This document shows, one piece after another, positions 1-12,544 of a stretch of 64,000 bases of DNA. The stretch covers positions 387,017,962-387,081,961 of the forward strand of contig OY728133.1 of NCBI GenBank assembly GCA_963277665.1. The letters run 5' to 3'. Every line of letters starts with the position of its first letter. The stretch's first letter is position 1. Position numbers and translations under genes: made by a program. The notes below the pieces were generated by a model, which made no database searches, was not told where the DNA came from, and saw nothing but the letters and a program-made list of their open reading frames with translations. The stretch comes from Viscum album (lineage: Eukaryota > Streptophyta > Magnoliopsida > Santalales > Viscaceae).

Positions 1-59
1 ACATTTGACGTTTGCAAGCCTTCCATGAAGCAAAGGCAGTGGGAGGCTCCATGAATGCA

Positions 60-720
60 TTTGACGTTCACGAGCCCACAACTAAGTGAAGGAGGCGAGA
101 AGCTCTACGACCCCCCTTGACGTTCGCGAGCCCGTCGCGAAGCTACATAACGCCTCTTCACACCGCATGATCTCCGCTCTACAGTGCCTCTTGCCTATAA
201 ATACCAAGCTCCCCCTGACCTCTCCAGTGAGACAATATGACCTTTCAACTCTAATTTCTCGAATTGTGAAACACTCTTCCGCTCGATGACCCATGAGCTG
301 TGCAAGGTAATTCTGCTTCGCGAAGTACCTCCCCATTGTCTCGTTTTGATCCCCTCTTCTGAGAGGGATGCCTTTCGCAAAGCCTAAGGGATTTTGCGAA
401 GAAAGGGGATCCCCATGGGGACCCGGGTCATGACGAAGATTTTATTCTTTGTGAAAAAACCCTTCATGTACACTTGATCCATTTGCTAATATAGGATCAT
501 TGTACTTCGCGAAGCACATTCCTTCCAGACACCTTGCTCTGGGAGGCACCTTTTCTCCGCGAGGCTGTGCTCCAAGAATGCCCTTCCACTTCATGAGGCA
601 CCTTCCATTTTCACATCTTCCCCATGCTAAGGCAAAGGCACCCCACTTCACGAAGCACACCCCCTCGCAAGTGCCCTCCGCTAGGTGAAGCAACAAAGTT
701 CCACAAGGCCCCTGCCTAGG
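60..720. repeat. Cluster of CTTCGCGAAG-type palindromes
   Basis: The perfect palindrome CTTCGCGAAG occurs at 316-325 and 505-514. Degenerate relatives lie around 66-76, 119-143, 369-400, 553-562, 589-600 and 646-656 (for example TTCGCGAGCC, CTTCATGAGGC, CTTCACGAAGC). They are spaced irregularly among C-rich stretches. The variants differ mostly by CG-to-TG or CG-to-CA changes, as expected if an originally regular repeat lost CpG sites. No known family is assigned. Confidence 0.5.
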
Positions 721-1618
721 GACCCCTATGCTTGGAAAAAAAATTCAGGTGTGATCCTCCAGGTTTTCACGATGTGATTTCAATGTCCTCTAGACAATAC
801 TTCTTATAGTGTTGCTATGCCTAATGCTTCTTCACATAGGCAAGGTAATGGCTATTTCTTCTTCGCATAGCCAGGCTAACATGGACCCCTCAATTGTTCG
901 CTCTGCGACACCCCCTTTCTATGGCCTTATCGATGCCTTTCTTCCCACAAGGAGCATAGGGTACTAGTTATGTATGTCCTAGGGGCGCAGAGCAAACCCA
1001 CCATGTTCGAGCTGTAGGATGTTAAACTGCTATGTACCTCGTCCTAAATACATGATGTTAAACTATGACCTAGCCGTGTGCCTCGCACGCAGGGTCCCCC
1101 CCCTCAGACATTCACCCCTAGTCTCCACATGGGATGATATCTTCCTCATGGGAGTGGTGTTTTCCGCAGAAAAGGGCAGCCACCATGGTGTAAGCCCCTA
1201 ACCGTTCTTGCATGAGGCATCACCCATGTTACTCCCCACTCCCTCAGCACCAAGGCCAACCATGGGTGTGGTGGGGAACAGTGCTAATCCTTACATCTTC
1301 GGTCCCCATGGCCAGCGGAGGACATGATAGGGAACATGGCCCCTCCTCTCTTCCTAGGTTCCAAATACCTCTCCCACAATGCTTTTTCCCCCTCACAGGT
1401 CTCCACCCTGGAGTAAGCCCCGACCCTCACGGGCCTCCATTCTGGAGTATATCCCAATATCTATTCTGGGCCACTCCACGCGTCGGCCCTACTCCACATC
1501 CCAAAGATGCACCTTCCGCGACTTGATCGCCAGGTCCCTAGTACCTCTTGTTTCTCACACCGATCATGACTCATGTGGGCTTAGAGTAAGCATCGACCAT
1601 GACAACACCCTCATCCCG

Positions 1619-1795
1619 CATGACATTAAACTATATTTTTCCCCCGTCCCGCATGACATTAAACTGTATCCCTCATCCCACATGACGTTAAACTATATCC
1701 CTTGTCCCAAATGATGTTAAACTATATCCCCCATCCACATGATGTTAAACTGTATCCACCATCCCGCATGAAATTAAATTGTATTTCAACATCCA
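1619..1795. repeat. 29-bp minisatellite, six tandem units
   Basis: Units begin at 1619, 1652, 1681, 1710, 1738 and 1767 (spacing 33, 29, 29, 28, 29). Each starts CATGAYRTTAAAYTRTAT followed by a C-rich tail (for example CCCTCATCCCA). Single outlying units are at about 1017, 1051, 1848 and 2231, the last one inside the neighbouring longer tandem repeat. This is a non-coding tandem array. Confidence 0.8.
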
Positions 1796-1869
1796 CTTGG
1801 ACCAAGGTCCTCATTCACGTCAGTTAACTGAAACCATCCTCATCTCGCATGACGTTAAATTGTACCCCT

Positions 1870-2350
1870 GAACTACGTGGTCTTTGATCCATGTCAAGGC
1901 ATGGAACGTAGGAAGCCTCCCTGAGGTTCAATCCATTCATCCACCAGGACCAACGTCCACATTCACCTATGTTCACCGACTCCGCCCCATATCCTGAACT
2001 ACGTGGTCTTTGATCCATGTCAAGGCATGGTACGTAGGAAGCCTCACGAGGTTCAATCCCATCACCCATCGGACCTAGGTCCATCTTCACATCGGTTCTC
2101 TGACACACCCCATCCAAAACTACGTGGTCTTTGATCCATGTCATGGCAGGGTTTGTAGGAAGCCTCACGATGGTCAAGCCCACCACACGGTTGTTCCGAC
2201 CCCACTTCACATCGGATCACCCCCATCCTGCATGACGTTAAACTATATTCATGAACTATGTGGACTTTCATCCATATCGAGGCATGGTACATAAGAATAC
2301 TTCATGAGGTTACAGCCCAAAACCATCATCCATCCTGATTCTTACCCGGG
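1870..2350. repeat. ~125-bp tandem repeat, four copies
   Basis: Copies start at 1870, 1996, 2117 and 2253, each opening GAACTACGTGG followed by TCTTTGATCCATGTCAAGGC and, about 40 bp on, GTAGGAAGCCTC. Periods are 126, 121 and 136 bp. The third interval is longer because a minisatellite unit sits in it at 2231. The fourth copy is the most diverged. The open frame across this region on the minus strand exists because the repeat length is close to a multiple of three; I do not consider it a gene. Confidence 0.8.
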
Positions 2351-3049
2351 CTGCCGCATCCCAGTGAGATCATGCCACTTCATTCTCCTCCACAACATTT
2401 GTGTATCCACCCCCATATTGGCCCCAATATCGGTGTTCCCTCCAGGGAGTTCTTCAATCTGATCCACTCTAATCAGTGTTCTAATCAGTCCGATCTGTCC
2501 CTGATGGATGTTAAAATTGCGGAATACACAGTGTTAAACATGGGAAGCTAAGAAAACCTCAGATACATGCCTACGACATATGATTCCCCGTGTTTGATGT
2601 GGGATGCCTCGGGCTTTCGTGCCCTTGAGAAGCCCTATAATAAGGGATAGCAGAAAGACACACCAATCCCCAGCGTCCAGACACGGAAGCGATGCCCAGC
2701 GTGACTACTCTCCTAACCAAAGGTTGCTGCCCAGACCTGACCCCATGGAATTTCCGGACAGAAGCAACCTAATTAACTCGTGTCCATGAAAATACAGTGT
2801 CAGGAAGAGTTTCACAAACAATGTATTTAATATATGAGGGAGTCCCGGACTAGGTGATGAGTTCCGAGGAGGAATCCATGGAATGAAGAACTGATATCCC
2901 ATCATCCCATTTCAATCAAGGAGAAGACGTCCTTGACCAGGGAGCGAATTCCACCCAGCTTTGGAAAGCCTAAATAAAGGGTAGCAAAAAAGTCGTGCCC
3001 ATCGCACCAAAGAAGATGGACGCGCGCGCCCTGGCGAAAGAATCAGAAA

Positions 3050-6000
3050 TAGTAATATTATCAAAGTATGGGTACCTCGCACCACCTTCCCACTGAATAA
3101 TGCACAACCCCTCACGCTTAACACTCAGATGCTACCCCTCTTCTTGATCTAGTGCCGCAACCTGGCCATACGAAGCTCGAGCTAGTGCCACAACCTAGCC
3201 ATACAAATCTCATTGTATCCTGCTGGAACTCAATCCTCGACCATAACCAAATTTCCTCCCGTAGACACCTAGGAACCACATCACATCTCATCCTGAAGAC
3301 ACCTAGGAATATATCACATCTTCATCTTGAAGACTCTTGGGAAACATCTGTTGTAACCTGCCTGAAGGATCTTGGGCTATAGAACCTGGAAGAGGGAGCA
3401 TAAGGAAGAACAGAAACCAGCCATCCTTTAGATGTTTGATAATCTCACCCCCTATCCCAAGGGTGTTTGAAAGGTAGTTCTTAACATGGGTGGGTGCATA
3501 AAGAAACATAAAACATACAGATTTGTATAATTATATTAACCACTCAGCCCAACCTAAGGATTCTACCCAAAAGATCTGAGCACCTGCCTCGACACTACTA
3601 CCTCGAAAGTATGCATACAATAAATAGCCCCAAACCCCATTAAGATTTTCATGTTTCAGCAGTTTTAGATTATCAGATACTTAACTAAAACGCAAATAAC
3701 AAAAACCAAATCATATCAATCGTTCGTAAAACATATCCCTAACAACCACAAATAAAGTTATGGAAAACACAAGCAACAGAATACCATTTTATTTTATCAT
3801 CCAATCAATTCCATTGATTTTCTGTATTTAATCAACTACCATGCCCCACAGTTCATTATTTAACTCTTCCTCTTTTATTTATATGCACAAATCATCCCTG
3901 CAACCCTGCTTCCAACCATCATAAACAGAAACACATCGGAAACAATACCCATACCACATCATCATCCCTTTGATACCATTTACTGCAACTCCACTGCCTA
4001 TCACAACCATATCATACACGCTAACCAATAACCCAGCCAACCGCAGCCCCACTGCTCACCCATTCCATAACAACCCATGAAACACCCCTTCATATAATTA
4101 AACCCCAACAAGCACCCAAAAATTCATTCTTTCATTTAGATTAACAGGGGTGATCATATAAGTGTTCCTGGTATTCATTTAATGAATCATCTTTACATGA
4201 TTAAACAATTTCCACATTCTATGAAATTCCATACAGAAAAAAATCTAGAAAACAGGGAAATATTTAATTAGGAAAGAAAAGGCCCCCAACGACCGTTATT
4301 TTCAGTTGGTATAAGCCTATTCAATTCACAACACAATCAAAGGGTAAGAATTGATGGAAATAAAATAACAATAACAACAAAATTTCCCCAAACCCATTAT
4401 TTAACCAGTAATTATCTTTATTTTCTGGTTCAACCATATCTCATGAAAACAAGAGGATACCCACCCCGTATGATGCACAAAAAAATAGAGAGATGATGGT
4501 AAGATCCCTACTTGAACAGGTTTTGATGTCCTTCTACGAGAACAACCACCGCGGGTATTTCGATCCCTCCTCCCGAAGACTACGTCCTCTCGTGGATGTT
4601 GTGGCACAACTGCACTAACAACCAAGAGAGACTCAATTAAGGTTTAAGGTGTCACTTGTCATAGCATGGCAAGGAGGAACTGAAAGAGGAGATCTAGGAA
4701 GGAATAACAACGGTGTAGAACATACCAATAAGACGACGTTCATCGAAGAGCGTAATTCTCGTCAAATATCAGCAATCTCCTCAGTAGGAAACTTCAAAGA
4801 TGAATTCAAAGAAGATGTAATGGAACAAGGTGAACAATGTTCATCTCCTCGATACTATCTCGCGGCCACCGACAGATTGACAATCGGAGTTCGGATGAAG
4901 ATGATATGAGGAAGGCTTCTGGGTCATTCGGGAGCATCGTTGTGCAGGGAAGAAGAGGGGCCCGAAAATAACATGTGACCCTCTCTTGTATAGGAAAAAA
5001 ATTGTAAAACAGTATGCATCAAGTATTAATGAATACACAACGTGACCGTACAACTGTTACATTGATTGACTAGTCAACACACGACACGTCACGCGGTTTC
5101 CATGCATTTAAGGATAATAATAACTTCAATTATTAAAAGGTGTTTTATTGACCTGGGCCATGAGTCATAAAAAGGTATTCATCATTGGTCTTAAAATGAC
5201 CGTCATAATTTCAGGGTTACACTACCACTGACGGATCATAAAACCTGGGTCGCACGAAGAATTTACGGATGAATTATGGTTTTGACAACCATAAATAATA
5301 ATAATATTATTATATTATTATGATTATTTCATTTCATTGAAAATTTCTCTCTCCAATCTCATTTGTGATTCACACCCAAAATCCTCCCCAATTTGTTCCC
5401 ATCACCAATTCATGATATTATCTATTTTTTTATTGGTTTAAAATCTAATTTGTTTCCTTCTTTCTCTCTCCAATCTAACTCTTCCATTCACGATTTCTTC
5501 ACCCACTCCACCAAAAGTGGCACCTAACCATGCCTTTACTCCATTATCACTTCAATATTATTATTAATAAAAATAATATTAATAACACCCATCATTAATG
5601 TTCTAATTTAATCCCATTAAATTAGTTTATAATTGTTATTCACATATTAAATTAAGACTATTCCATTTAAATAATCACAACCTAAAGTCCACCATTACCA
5701 TTTTGATTTAATATAATAGTAATAAATCCTCTTTTATTTTCATCAATGGGTCGCCATCATTATCATTAATAATCATTAATATTATGTACACCCATTATTA
5801 TCTTATAATTACTATTTTAATATATTAAAACAACATTATATTACATATATTATTATTAAATTCTTATAATGGGAGTATAACACTCCCTCTCCCCAATGAC
5901 ATGATATTCACACATGGGTTAGGGACCCCTTCCATTATTCATTATCATTTTATTATTTTTTATAATCTATTAAATGAATATTATTATAATTATTTTAATA

Positions 6001-6361
6001 TTCCAAAATACAAGTTGGATTCACCCATAAGGGGTTGCGCCTCATTTATTAATGTTTATTCCTTTATAATTTATTCCATGCGCCTCTAATTATATGGCCA
6101 TTACACACATAATTTATTATTTATTAAAATTTAAATAAATAAAAAAACCATACACCTCCCCTCATTGAATTAAATACTTTCAATTTTATTTCTTTTATTT
6201 CACAATGATTAAATTAAAACCATTTAATCTAATTAAAACCAAAGATTTTCATGCCACCATTATCAACTATTAATATCACAAATTATTATTATAACACATG
6301 TCGTGTTTAACCACATCAAATTTTTACAAAGTAATGGACCCGAGTGGTCTGAGCCATTACA
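3050..6361 (-). mobile_element. Truncated 3' LTR, Ty3/gypsy-type element
   Basis: This is a direct repeat of 8280-11582: both begin with an AGTAATATTATCAA-type run followed by GGGTACC, stay collinear for 3.3 kb and end in CCATTACA. The first ~570 bp of the LTR, present at 7707-8280, are missing here and the GC-rich block abuts instead. The element reads on the minus strand, so this is its downstream LTR. On that strand the LTR begins TGTAATGG at 6361. The TATA region seen in the right copy is degraded here (CTATACAAG, near 4985-4995). Confidence 0.75.
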
Positions 6362-6390
6362 TCAGATACCTCTAAAAACATTCTCGTCCT
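6362..6390 (-). other. Degenerate polypurine tract
   Basis: Read on the minus strand, the sequence next to the LTR is AATGTTTTTAGAGGTATCTGA, preceded by CAAGGACGAGAATG. Position and form match the plus-strand primer of Tekay/Del-type gypsy elements, which usually carry an uninterrupted G run, so it appears eroded. Confidence 0.5.
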
Positions 6391-6829
6391 TGAGAATTAA
6401 AAACCAACCCATATAAAGGGGAAAGGTCCGAACAAACACCCCGCAAGATAACTCTCAGGGCTCTTGTCATAACCGGAATCCAACCACTATCTAAATTATA
6501 TGAGTCAGGGAATTCCTTCCCCCATTTCGAGATATTATCCGCTTTAGGTGGCACTGGCTCACCATCACTGGTTTAATCGCATCCACACAAATGCGTCTTG
6601 ATTATGGATTAGGTCCTCCCACCCCAATAATTTAGGATTTCTCATACACACACTGCCCCTAACACCATAGAAAACAAGAAACACACTTCCCCAACACTTG
6701 GATTGGGGAATTCCTTCTCCCGTGTCGAGATACTATCCACTTTGGGCGGCAATGACTCACTCGCACGGGTTTAATCACATCAATATTAATGCATTCTGAT
6801 TAGGGATCAAGTCCGCCTCTAAATGTCTA

Positions 6830-7334
6830 GCTTAGAAATCCTCATTCGGAAAAGGATTTTGGGAAAAAGGAGGAGATCTTTGAACTTGACCCCTAGCTCC
6901 CGCACTACTATGCTTCCTTGTAGGAGATACAACAACTCCTACCTCTTATTATCCTTCCTCATCGAGGAAATAAATTCATCACGGAAATCCTTCTTAGAGT
7001 TGTCCCAAAGAACTTCTGTCTCCTTACCCTCCCCAAAGTAAAGAATCCACCACTGACGCGCCACTCCTCACAGCTGGCTTACTGCTAAAGGAACCTAGTA
7101 CTCTGATGGAGCCCTGATCAGCCCAAAGGTGATATCGAGTTCCTCCAACCAACTCTCTGATTCCGTATCTGAAGTGCTGTCTTCATAAATCTTCAAGATC
7201 TATCACTGGAAAGCACGAAATGTGCACTACCACAAGTCGTCTTCCTCTTCTCCGTCAATCCTTAGTTGATCGACCAGCTGAATCTGCTGGGACTCGACTG
7301 CCCGAGTCACCTAGGAACGAAATCCAGGTGCCAT
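6830..7334 (-). pseudogene. gag: gag pseudogene fragment
   Basis: This is the remnant of the capsid-type protein that packages retrotransposon RNA. I chose an ATG at 7332-7334 (MAPGFRS, then a stop). After the N-terminal acidic stretch (GEEEDDL) a readable gag core follows: SESWLEELDITFG, GVARQWWILYFGEG, then a lysine-rich helix DNSKKDFRDEFIS and LLYLLQGSIVVREL. This is the usual W-x(n)-ARxWW-W-F-x-EF arrangement of gypsy capsids. At least four stops (including after FRS, DDLW, PSEY and SQL) and frame changes interrupt it, so none of it appears among long open frames. No zinc knuckle or protease follows; the sequence is cut off by the interior deletion. Confidence 0.7.
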
Positions 7335-7691
7335 AGCTGTATGGTAAAAAATAAACACCTATGCCCAAGTAGCAAAGAAATTTTCTCAAGGTTTAATTTT
7401 ACCATTTTATTTCAATTTCATTCCCAGAACACCCAAATCAAGTAAAACCCAAATCATGAGGATGCATGTATCTTTACTAGGGTCTCTTCCCTAAAATCAA
7501 TGTAGTATTACTTGGTCGTTCGGTAAGCTAAGAGTCCTTGCATCGGATCACAGGGGGCCCTAAAATTCCATGTCCTAGTCGGTCTTCCCTGGCATATGTC
7601 ATGCACCAAGATCTACCAACACTATTGTCCTACCATCCCATGCAATCCTAATTGTGCCTAACTACAGACTCCATCCTATCTCTCAGCCTTT

Positions 7692-7703
7692 CCTCTAATA
7701 CCA
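7692..7703 (-). other. Primer binding site, initiator tRNA-Met type
   Basis: The minus strand reads TGGTATTAGAGG three bases inside the right LTR end. It differs at one or two positions from the usual plant TGGTATCAGAGC. It fixes the orientation (minus) and marks the right LTR as the 5' LTR. Confidence 0.7.
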
Positions 7704-7706
7704 TTC

Positions 7707-10700
7707 TGTCACAACCCCCTCCCACCAAAGATTCCCCTCCTGAGCTGGAAATGGTGAAAGGGAGATAATGTCTCCCCGAGTCCTGCCTCTAGTAGGCGCC
7801 GGAGTGGCGAATAGCACCATGTGTAAGAGTTTTCACAAATATGGGAGGCATTAGCCTTTTTAATATTTAATATCGGTAAATAGGATGAGTCAAACACCAA
7901 AAGAAAAAGAAACAAGTAAATGAAAATAAACCCAAAACCAAACCCATATGCATGTTTTATAAAATACTGAAACAAAAGTACGAGTACAAGACAAGCTCCA
8001 AAGTATGATACCAAAAAAATAAAAAACCGCAACCATCAAAACTCCAACGCCCAACTAGCAATGTCTCGCACAGTCCCTGAAGTCCTCCTAAAAAACTGAA
8101 AGTAATCGTAGTGTGAGCATACAAGTATACTGAGAAGGAAAACCTAAATCTCTCGTGCATAGATAGGGAGACATCATAATGCCCCGTGGGAAAACAGAAG
8201 GAACCAAATACTAGCAGGGAATTTATCCACCCTACCTTACAAGCCACACTCACCAAATATTACAAGTCAATAGAGTAGAAGTAATATTATCAATGTATGG
8301 GTACCCACACCACCTTCCCACTGAATACTTCTCAAGCCCTCACACCTAACGATATGATTCTTCCCCCTCTTCCTGAGCTAGTGCCGCAACCTGCCCATAC
8401 AAAGATCGAGCTAGTGTCGCAACCTGGCCATACGAAGCTCATAATATCCCGTCAACACTCAATCCTCGTCCATAACCACATCTCATCCATAAGAAACCTG
8501 CAAACCACATCACCTATCATCCTGAAGACACCTAGGAACATATCACATCATCATCCCGAGGACTCTTAGGAAACATGTATCATAACCTGTCTGAAGGATC
8601 TTGGGCTATAGAACCTGGAAGAGGGAGAATTGGGAGGAATAGTAACCAACCATCCTTTAGATGTATGAGAATCTCACCCCCATCCCATGGGTGTTCTCCA
8701 TGTAGTTCCCAACATTTGTGTGGTGTGTAAAGAAACATAAAACGTACATATTTATATAATTATATCAACCACTCAACCCATCCTAAGGATTCTACACAAA
8801 TGATCTGAACATATTCCTTGTCACTACTACCTTGAAAGTATGCACTGAATAAAAATCCCTAAACCCCATTAATCTTATCATGTTTTAACAGTTTTAGTTT
8901 ATTAGTTCCTTAACTAACGAGCAACTAAAAACAACCAAACCAGATCAATCGTTTGTAAAACATATCCCTTCCAACCACAAATAAAGTTAGGGAAAACACA
9001 AGCCACACAATACCATTTTTTATCAGCCAATAAATTCAATTGATTTTCCATATTTAATCAACTACCATGTCCCACAATTCATTAGTTAACTCTTCTTATT
9101 TTATTCATTTGCACAACCCATCCCTGAAGCCCTGCTATCAACCACCACAACCACAAAAACATCAAAAACAATACCCGTAACACCTCATCATCCCTTTGAT
9201 ACCATTCACCATAGCTCCACTGCCCATCACAACTATATCATACACGCCAACCCACAACCCAGCCAACCGTAGCCCTTCTTCTCACCCGTTCCACAACAAC
9301 CCCTGAAACACCCCTTTATATAATTAAACCCCAACCAACACCCCCCAAATTCATTCTTTCATTTAGTTTAACTGGGGTGATCACACAAGGGTTACAGGTA
9401 ATCATTTAATCATCCAACTTTACCTGATTAACGAATTTCCACATTCAATTAAATTCCATCCACAAAATAATACAGAAAAACATGGAAAAATTTAATTGTG
9501 CAAGAAAAGTCCCCTAATGACCATGATTTTCAGTAGGAATAATCCTATTCAATTCACAACAAAATCAAAGGGTAAGCATTGATGGAAATAAAACAACAAT
9601 AACAAAAACATTTCCCCAAACCCGTTATTTAACCAGTTATTATTTTTATTTACTATTTCAACCGTATCTCACGAAAACAAGAGGATACCCACCTCGCATG
9701 ACGTAAAAAAAAGATAGAGATGATGGTAAGATCCCCACTTGAATAGGTTTTGATGTCCTTCTACGAGAACAACCACAACGGGTATTTCGATCACTCCTCC
9801 GGATGACTACATTCTCCTGTGGACATTGCGGCACAACTGCACTATCAACCAAGAGAGACTCTATTAAGGTTTAAGGTGTCACTTGGCATAGTATGGAAAG
9901 GAGGAATATAAAGAGGAGATCGAGGAAGGAATAAGAACGGGGTAAAATGTACCATTAAGATGACGTTCGTCGAAGAGCGTCGTTCCTATCAAATATCAGC
10001 AATCTCCTCGGTAGGAAATTACGAAGAGGAAGTCGAAGAAGATGGAATGGAATGAGGTGCATGATGTTCGCCTCGTCAACATGATCCTGCAACCACCAAT
10101 AGAGCAACGATCGGAGTCCGGATGAAGAAGATATGAGGAAGGCTTCTGGGTCATCCGGGACCGTCGTCGTGCAGGGAAAAAGAGGGGTCCATAAATAACA
10201 TGTGACCCTCTCTTATATAGGAAATGAAAAGGTAAAATAGTATGCAACTTGTATTAATGAATACACGACGTGACCGTACAACTGTTATGTTGTTTGACTA
10301 GTCACCACACGACACGTTACGCGGTTTCCATGAGTTTAATCATTATAATAACTTTAATTATAAATAGGTTTTTTATTGTCCTGAGACATGAATCATAAAA
10401 AGTTATTCATCATTGTTCTTAAAATCACCATCATAATTTTAGGGTTATGCTGCCCCTGACGATTCGTAAAACCGAGGTCTCGTGTAGAAGTTATAAATGA
10501 ATTATGGTTTTTATAACCATAAATAATAATAATAATAATATATTATTATTATTATTTCATTTCATTGAAAATTTTTCTCTCCAATCTCATTTAAGATTCA
10601 CACACAAAGTCCTCTCCAATTTTTTGCGCATCACCAATTCATGAGATTTTCTCTTTTTTTATTAGTTTAAAATGTAATTTGTTTCATTTAATTTTTCTCC

Positions 10701-11582
10701 CTGTAATCTAACTCTTCCATTCACGATTTCTTCTCCCACTCCACCAAAAGTGGAAACTCCCCTTGCCTTTACTCCATTATCACTTAAATGTTATTATTAA
10801 TAAAATTAATATTAATAACACCCATCATTAATGTTCTAATTATATCATATTAAATTAGTTTTTTAATGGTTATTCACATTTTAAATTAAGACCATTCCAT
10901 TTAATTAATCACACCCTAAAGGCCACCATTACCATTATGATTTAATATAATAGTAATAAATCCTCTTTCAATTTCATCAATGGGTCACCATCCTTATCAT
11001 TAATAATCATTATTATTATTGACACCCATTATTATCTTATAATTACTGTTATAATATATTCAATCAACATTATATTACATATATTATTATTAAATTCTTA
11101 TAATGGGAGGATAAGACTCACTCTCTCCAATCACATGATATTCATGCCCGGGTTGGGAACCCCTTCTATTATTTATTATCATTTTATTATTTTTTATAAT
11201 TTATTAAATGAATATTATTATATTTATTTTTATATTCCAAAAAAAAGTTGGATTCACCCATAAGGGGATGCACCTCAGTTATTATAATTTATTCCATGCG
11301 CCTCCCATTATATGCCCATTACACACATAATTTATTATTTATTAAAATTTAAATAAATAAAAAAGAAACCATGCACCTCCCCTCATTGAATTAAATACAT
11401 TAAATTTTACTTCTTTTATTTAACAATGATTAAATTAAAACCATTTAATCTAATTAACACTAAATATTTCCACGCCACCATTATCAATTATTATTATAAA
11501 AAATTATTATTATAAAAAGCATCGTGTTTTACCACAAAATTTTTTTACAATGTAATGGACCGGAGAGGTCCGGGCCATTACA
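7707..11582 (-). mobile_element. Complete 5' LTR (3.9 kb)
   Basis: Bounded by TGTCACAACCCC at 7707 and CCATTACA at 11582, giving canonical TG...CA ends. It is collinear with 3050-6361 from 8280 on, roughly 85-90% identical by eye. A minus-strand TATA box lies at 10213-10219. Flanking sequence on the right is GTAAT, the candidate target duplication; its partner was lost with the truncated left end. Open frames inside (for example near 7709-8256) are non-coding LTR sequence. Confidence 0.8.
10213..10219 (-). promoter_or_regulatory. LTR TATA box
   Basis: TATATAA on the minus strand, in the context TTCCTATATAAGAGAGGG. The equivalent site in the left LTR is degraded to TATACAA. Its place in the LTR suggests a start of transcription some 25-35 bases to the left. 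Confidence 0.5.
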
Positions 11583-12488
11583 GTAATTATACCCCATATA
11601 ATCATTTTTTAGACAATGTTGAGTATTTTAGGGATTTTTTAAAATTTTAACTTTTACTAATTTTTATATTTACCTTGATAATTAATTTCTAATCTGAGTA
11701 AATAATTTTAATTAAAATTATTGACATTGGCCTTTTTTATTGGGTTTGATATATCTCAATTATAATATGAAAATAATTTTATAAAATAAAATTTCTAAAT
11801 GTTTCAAATAATAATTATAAGATAAATTAACATAATTGTGTAAAAAATTATAGAAGTTCTATTTTGGAATCGACATTCCCATGTTTCATGGTTTTACAAA
11901 ATAAATTATTATTCCATTGTTATATGAGTTTTATTTAAATGGTTTTTCATGAAACATGTTAATTTATATCATGTTTTTCAATGTAAAATTGTACTCTTAT
12001 TTTAAAATTATTCTTTATCTATCAATTGATTCCTTAACTTTTTTTTCTAGAATTAGAAATGATAAATATATTGAATAGAAGTCATTTATAACTATTATTT
12101 TTTAAAAATATCTTCGGTTTATGACAATAATTCTTCTTCCAATTCATTTACTCTATGACTACATTGTTTTTCATTAATTTTATTTATGGGTTTTCACCCA
12201 AATGTCAAACATAGATTGATTGGGGGGATTATTGATGTAACTATATACCCTTTATCAATATAGTATAAATACCATATGTTTTTTTATCTGGATTGAATGA
12301 TATTTTCCATGAAATTTACAAAATATATTTGGATTCCCATTTATTTTCATTGGGTATATCATATTCTGATTATTGATGGAATTATGGATGTTTTCTTGAT
12401 GTGATTAAATTTGAAAAGGATTTGAAACACATGTTCTTTCTTTGAATACTTTAGGATATGATAATTATTTGTTTTATGTTTCACACAA

Positions 12489-12520
<32 letters not shown>

Positions 12521-12544
12521 GATAAAAATTAGGATCATATATCA
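11583..12544. repeat. Left half of an interrupted older repeat
   Basis: From about 11620 this segment is collinear with ~40000-40790 (shared landmark CCCATGTTTCATGGTTT at 11880 and 40190; ATTATTGATGGAATT at 12370 and 40680). The continuation of that relative appears at 34546-36110, on the other side of the large element. Its first ~270 bp also match the old LTR at 16372 and 32395 (GTGTTTTAGGGATTTTATTTT-like). No gene is seen. Confidence 0.6.
12482..12520. repeat. (CA)n(TA)n microsatellite
   Basis: A run of CA dinucleotides passes directly into TA dinucleotides, 25 bp left of the old LTR element's insertion site. Confidence 0.9.

Larger units (their letters stand above)
1..3049. repeat. GC-richer repeat block, no gene seen
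   Basis: This block is clearly richer in G and C than the rest of the window and ends abruptly where the AT-rich LTR copy starts near 3050. It contains degenerate palindromes, a minisatellite and a longer tandem repeat, listed separately. Open frames of 60-130 codons occur on both strands, but they follow the tandem repeats and resemble no protein I know. A short module recurs at about 2622-2665 and 2965-3005 (AAGCCCTATAATAAGGGATAG and its relative AAGCCTAAATAAAGGGTAG). The simplest reading is decayed non-coding retrotransposon or satellite-like sequence. Its family is unknown to me. Confidence 0.5.
6362..7706 (-). mobile_element. Short interior of the 3.9-kb-LTR element
   Basis: Only about 1.35 kb lies between the two LTRs, far below the ~5 kb needed for gag and pol, so most coding sequence has been deleted. 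What remains is a gag remnant (6830-7334), a leader of ~360 bp next to the primer site, and at 6505-6600 and 6700-6800 two copies of a ~95-bp sequence containing GGGAATTCCTTC and TATCC(A/G)CTTT. No RT, RNase H or integrase is visible. Confidence 0.6.

Noticed and set aside
1824..2210. 128-codon minus-strand open frame
   Set aside because: Explained by a tandem repeat whose length is near a multiple of three; repeated MDQRPRSS-type phrases follow the DNA repeat.
7709..8256. Two overlapping hydrophobic frames (107 and 99 codons)
   Set aside because: Inside an LTR, rich in Phe/Leu from T-rich sequence, no conserved motif, and this LTR portion is absent from the partner copy.
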